Origin: Bolinopsis microptera
Taxonomy: Eukaryota > Ctenophora > Tentaculata > Lobata > Bolinopsidae
DNA: 64,000 nucleotides
Direction: 5' to 3'
Assembly (NCBI RefSeq): GCF_026151205.1
Contig: NC_087079.1
Span: forward strand, 8,050,635 to 8,114,634
Positions within the stretch are counted from its first letter, which is position 1. Each line of letters starts with the position of its first letter. Below the pieces are notes generated by a model. It was not told the DNA's origin. It saw only the letters and a list, made by a program, of their open reading frames with translations, and made no database searches. The position numbers and the translations under genes are program-made. This document shows, in pieces, positions 60,301 to 64,000 of this stretch.

Positions 60301-60975
60301 ATGATCTGAACGTCGTGAGTCTCTGACAAAACCATGAGTTCCGTCATCTTATTGTACAGGGAATTAGCATTAGTGTACAGCATCCTGATACCCTGTGATT
60401 CCTTCACGCAACTCGCTACTCGTTTTTTGACTTCACAGCATTCTGGACAACATCTTTATTATCCGCCTGCTCTACATTTGTTACAGGAGCCACATCAGTT
60501 GGCAGTTCCTCTTTGGGTGGTTTGTCAGCAGTTGCTTTCGTCCTCTTATCAGTTTCCAGTTTAGCATTGCGTGTGTTCCACCGGATATCTCGATCCGCCT
60601 TGATCAAGTCAGGATTTATCCATACATCATCACTTTTCTTTTTTCCATGATAGGCAAACCCGCGTCCATGGTTGTGTGTGTAAGTAGCTAACTCTTCACT
60701 CTTTAGCTTCGCAATGACCATTCTTCCCCTGTACTTTGAACGGTTGACGTTGCCAAATACACCTATTCTCTTTGCTGATACAATGTCACTCTGGTTAAGA
60801 TCTGTTGCATGTCGACAGATGATAGCCTTTAGTTGTTCCTGACTCTCATTTTCCTTATCTTCATCAGGTAAGTTTGACAGAACAATGTTATTCTCCCGCT
60901 TTTTCCTTTCCTGCATGTTAGCATCAATCTGTAGTGAGATGGTGGTTATTGCAGGGCCTGCTTTATTACTCGAGA
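57302..60975 (-). mobile_element. Young CR1-group LINE, nearly intact
   Basis: It carries ORF1 (60979-60416), ORF2 (about 60383-57419), a 3' UTR with GAGATGCCCAGAGAGGCATT, and a short TATGT-repeat tail (about 57302-57320). It is flanked by the exact 13-bp duplication TCATCGTTTATTA (57289-57301 and 60976-60988). ORF1 starts almost at the 5' border, so the 5' end is probably truncated, as usual for target-primed reverse transcription. Confidence 0.88.
57419..60383 (-). CDS. LINE ORF2: APE endonuclease and reverse transcriptase, one late frameshift
   Basis: The first ATG is at 60383 (MLYTNANSLYNKM). The frame is open from 60407, where the first codon is GTG. Counting from 60407, the endonuclease shows TES (39-41), GDVNLPHVNWD (145-155) and SDH (231-233). 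The reverse transcriptase shows ALHKKGS (518-524), NYRPVSL (530-536), FDFSKAFD (599-606), GVPQGSVLGPLLFLLF (656-671) and FADD (686-689, in the place of YADD). The main frame stops at 57693. The C-terminal part continues in another frame (FFAQRVLRYWNSLPP) to 57419, so one frameshift lies near 57695-57710. The rest is intact, so the copy is recent. Confidence 0.9.
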
Positions 60976-60979
60976 TCAT
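60416..60979 (-). CDS. LINE ORF1 protein (RRM-like nucleic-acid-binding type)
   Basis: An ATG at 60979 gives 187 aa. A basic coiled start (DANMQERKKRENNIV) leads to an RRM-like pattern: NNIVLSNLPDEDKENE, DIVSAKRIG, RGRMVIAKLKSEE, FAYHGKKKSDDVWINPDL. A Lys/Pro/Thr-rich tail follows. This layout is usual for ORF1 of CR1 and L1-like elements, which coats the element RNA. Its N-terminus coincides with the insertion border, so the natural start may be missing. ORF2 follows within about 35 nt. Confidence 0.75.
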   Translation of the reverse strand: MISSNKAGPAITTISLQIDANMQERKKRENNIVLSNLPDEDKENESQEQLKAIICRHATDLNQSDIVSAKRIGVFGNVNRSKYRGRMVIAKLKSEELATYTHNHGRGFAYHGKKKSDDVWINPDLIKADRDIRWNTRNAKLETDKRTKATADKPPKEELPTDVAPVTNVEQADNKDVVQNAVKSKNE

Positions 60980-60988
60980 CGTTTATTA

Positions 60989-62404
60989 CTCGAGACATCG
61001 TTTATTACTGTCTAAGTCTTAAAGGATACTAGTTGTTATAAGATCAAGATTCACAGTGGTTACTATAGTTACCATGGTTACCATTAAAGGAGGTCCGGTA
61101 ACGGTCTAAATCTCAAGGTACTATTCCTGGCTACAGTCTACTCCATCTTTCTCAGAATATACTTGATACTGCCATAGGCATAGTCAATATTTCTTCATTA
61201 AAAGTTTGAGAAAGGGTCTCTTCAACTGGAGAACTGACTTATTAATCCTAGCAGGTAATTAACTCTGGATCCTCATCACATTGATTCCATTCTAAATTCT
61301 AGCCATAAACAAAACAAACATTACTAGATAACTCCGTTTACAATAATTTGACATGTTCCAGTGTGAACGAGGCCTTCCCCGGACAAATCCTTAAATGCCA
61401 GTATTCTCTAGATGAAGTACGAACAGTATAATCTATCGGATAACGTATATTACGTGCTCTGATGATAATTTTAGTAAAATAATTAATAATTGCCAAAAGA
61501 ATGACCGCTGACGAGACTCGAACCGGAGCCAACTGCTTGACGACTGCGCCCTAAACCATCGTGCTACAAAGGGCTTACCATAATTACAATATGTAACTAT
61601 ATATACTTTATACTTTATCCCTACCGTTTTATTACATTTTTGACTTTATTTACCTATCACTATACATATTTAATCTTAAATTATCATTTTAGTGGAACTA
61701 TGTAAAAGGGGATCGTTGCTAGCACCGAAACTGTTTTAACCCTGCCTTAGTCAGTTGAAAGTCTGAAAGCATATGTTCCGTTTGACGGGCACAAAGAAGC
61801 ACTACTAGCAATTGTGTCCTTTACCCTCCTACATAATTTGAACATTTTTGTGGCTAACTCATTGAACAACATCTGAATTAAAATGTGTCTAGTATTAAAA
61901 GATTCAGTAAGTAATTTTTTCATGTACGCTGTACACTGTAGTTTATAGTTAGTAAATCAAATCAAACTTTTTCGATCAGCCGCGCGCTGAACCAGTGTTG
62001 CACTAGGTAAAAATTGTGTATATTTTGTTCATTTTTGAGTGTAAATTAATTTATTAATTTATCACAAATTATTTTATTATAATATAACCACTTATGTGAA
62101 ATGGTTATTTTGACTTTAAATATTTGAACTAAATATGAATTGATTGTGGGTATAAAATAAAATTTGTTTTACTAAAATTTGTTTTACTTGATTTGACCAA
62201 ACTAATGCCTTTCATTGCTTTATAATATAATTCATAAAAATACGCACGTAAATTTTCGTTATTTATGGATCCAATAACAATGAAACAATAAGTTTTATTT
62301 TACATTCCTTTCATAAATAAAATAAGAGCTTAAACCACGAATTAGTTAACTAGAAGTAAACTTGAGGAAATATTCTTTAGTGGTTAATGGTAACTGTGTT
62401 CTCT
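60989..62404. other. Noncoding stretch between two LINEs
   Basis: It holds a tandem of CATCGTTTATTACT (60977-61008) next to the LINE border and the tRNA-like sequence at 61503-61575. No coding exon is recognised. Confidence 0.5.
61503..61575 (-). repeat. tRNA-like sequence, probably SINE head or tRNA pseudogene
   Basis: The minus strand has TAGCACGATGG (A-box-like), then GGTTCGAGTCT (B box) at tRNA-like spacing. The start GCCCTTT has no matching acceptor 3' strand and the anticodon arm is poor. A working tRNA is unlikely. Confidence 0.55.
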
Positions 62405-64000
62405 CAGGTTGTATAACAGATAGAATTGGTGACCATGCTCCAACATTTGAATTCACTGACATCGAATTTGAGGCTGGTCCAAAAAGTGAAAACATGTCCA
62501 GTACTACGACTTCAGTAATGCCAACCTTAATAAATTCCTAACCCTACTGAACACTGAACTCTCAAAGCTCCACACTTCTCATGAATTCTCGGATTTTACT
62601 AAATTATTTGATCGTGTACTTGATGCAATATGCAAACTTGTAAAGCCAAAAACTACTAAACGGAATCCTATCAATAACCCATGGATAACAGATAGTATCT
62701 CAGCAGCCGTTGAAAAAAAAACATGAATTAAAAGATAACTGGATTACATCTAAAACTAAGGCAAACCCTGATGGAGACCATGTTCTCGAACAAACCTTCA
62801 AGGTATACCGAAGGATCCTCAAATCTGTAATTAACTCTGCAAAAAATACTTACTCTTGCAACCAAATCATAGAAAATAAGCACAACCGTAAAAAGACATG
62901 GCAGATCATTAATGAACTTAGAGGGAAGTGTAAAAAGACTATAAAACCCTCATTTATAATCGACAACAGAAAAATAACAGATAGAAGGGTTATTGCAAAC
63001 GAGTTCAACAAATACTTTAACTCAATTGCCTCCACTCTAAATGAATCAATAGCTGACCTGCCTATACAGGCTTCTGAATTTTCAACATTTGAAGACTACC
63101 TCCTGCCATCCAACAATAACTCTATATTCCTATCTGACTGTTCACATACTGAGCTCATGGAAATAATTTCCAAGTTGGAAAATGGCAAATCTAGTGATAT
63201 TCCGATCCGTATAATCAAAAAGTCAGCTCATTTAATCTGCCCTGTTTTAGCCCAACATTTCAACAAACTCATGATGAGCGGGGTATTTCCTGATGTTTTG
63301 AAAGTTGGGAAAGTTACTCCCATATTTAAGAAAGGAAACCAAGAGGATGTAGGAAACTACAGACCTGTCTCTACACTGCCTATATTTGGTAAGATATTTG
63401 AAAAAGTGATATACAGCCGTATCTACAGTTTCGCTCTGTCACAAAATATCCTTGATGAAAACCAATTTGGCTTCCGCAAGTCCCATTAACTACTCTGTTA
63501 GGATTATTGAAGATAGCATAAAAAAACGAAACCATGTTCTAGGAATATTTATAGATTTGAGTAAAGCATTTGATACAATCGACCATAGTACACTCCTAAC
63601 AAAACTAGATAGGTAATGGTATGGAATAAGAGGCAATGCAAACTGTCTTTTTAAAAGCTACTTATCAAATAGAACACAGTATACAGAAGTCCTTAATGAA
63701 AAATCCGAAAACCTTATCATTAAATATGGAGTTCCACAAGGCTCTGTTTTGGGACCGCTCCTTTTTCTTCTATACATAAATGATATTGCCAATTCCTCGG
63801 ATTTAGGAACTTTCATACTATTTGCTGACGACACCAACATTTTTATTGATGGAAAAACTGTAGAAGAAGCTTATGAGAAAGGCAACAAATTGCTAAGCTG
63901 TATAAAAAAGTATATGATCCTTAACAAACTTCACATGAACATGTCAAAGTGCTGTTATATGCATTTTAAACCAAAGGCTAGTAAACCAGTAGAATTGCCA
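62405..64000 (+). mobile_element. CR1/L2-type LINE, 5'-truncated, running off the window
   Basis: It starts inside the endonuclease end (ITDRIGDHAPTFEF). It continues through the linker (KKTWQIINELRG, VIANEFNKYFNSIA) and reverse transcriptase: VGKVTPIFKKGN, NYRPVSTLPIFGKIFEK, FGFRKSH, GIFIDLSKAFDTIDHS, YGVPQGSVLGPLLFLLYIND and FADD. A shift in the A run near 62712, one near 63488 and a stop near 63615 break the frame. The 3' end is outside the window. Confidence 0.9.

Noticed and set aside
61503-61575. Functional tRNA gene
   Set aside because: No acceptor pairing and a poor anticodon arm, so annotated as a tRNA-like repeat.

Overview
This window is nuclear DNA from an animal, most likely a non-vertebrate and possibly an early-branching lineage such as a cnidarian. 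The evidence is AT-rich sequence, GT-AG introns, metazoan genes (bubblegum-type acyl-CoA synthetase, ETFRF1, an ephrin-receptor-like cysteine-rich membrane protein) and many non-LTR retrotransposons, MITEs and a piggyBac gene. The species cannot be named from the sequence alone.

Layout. From 124 to 15825 a 17-exon minus-strand gene encodes a very-long-chain acyl-CoA synthetase of the ACSBG family, about 667 aa. Every exon junction was checked for frame. Its 3.2-kb intron 14 holds a complete two-exon plus-strand gene for a single-pass receptor-like protein (2350-4053). One small in-frame exon (6784-6825) looks like a duplicate of the exon before it. From 16.9 to 20.7 kb there are three compact minus-strand genes: an intronless DXO/Rai1-family protein, an unrecognised 74-aa membrane protein, and ETFRF1 (LYRM5). 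At 24.4-28.0 kb is an intron-containing piggyBac transposase gene with its catalytic aspartates visible.

From 28.7 kb onwards the window is mostly repeats. One minus-strand LINE is cut in two by a 6.73-kb element with terminal inverted repeats and a perfect 6-bp target duplication. That element holds a long CTCCCT array and a tRNA-derived SINE. From 39 to 45 kb lies a diverged, partly tandem noncoding repeat field with two exon-like segments. At 45.7-47.5 kb are six in-phase exons of the C-terminal half of a RecQ-like helicase, with no N-terminal half in view. From 50.9 to 57 kb come an inverted-repeat element, an internally deleted RTE-like LINE and unrecognised decayed ORFs. At 57.3-61.0 kb a young CR1-group LINE with ORF1 and a near-intact ORF2 sits between 13-bp target duplications. 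A 5'-truncated LINE runs off the right end.

The host genes share a loose metabolic theme: fatty-acid activation (ACSBG) and control of electron-transfer flavoprotein (ETFRF1), both linked to lipid use. No operon-like arrangement is seen and none is claimed.
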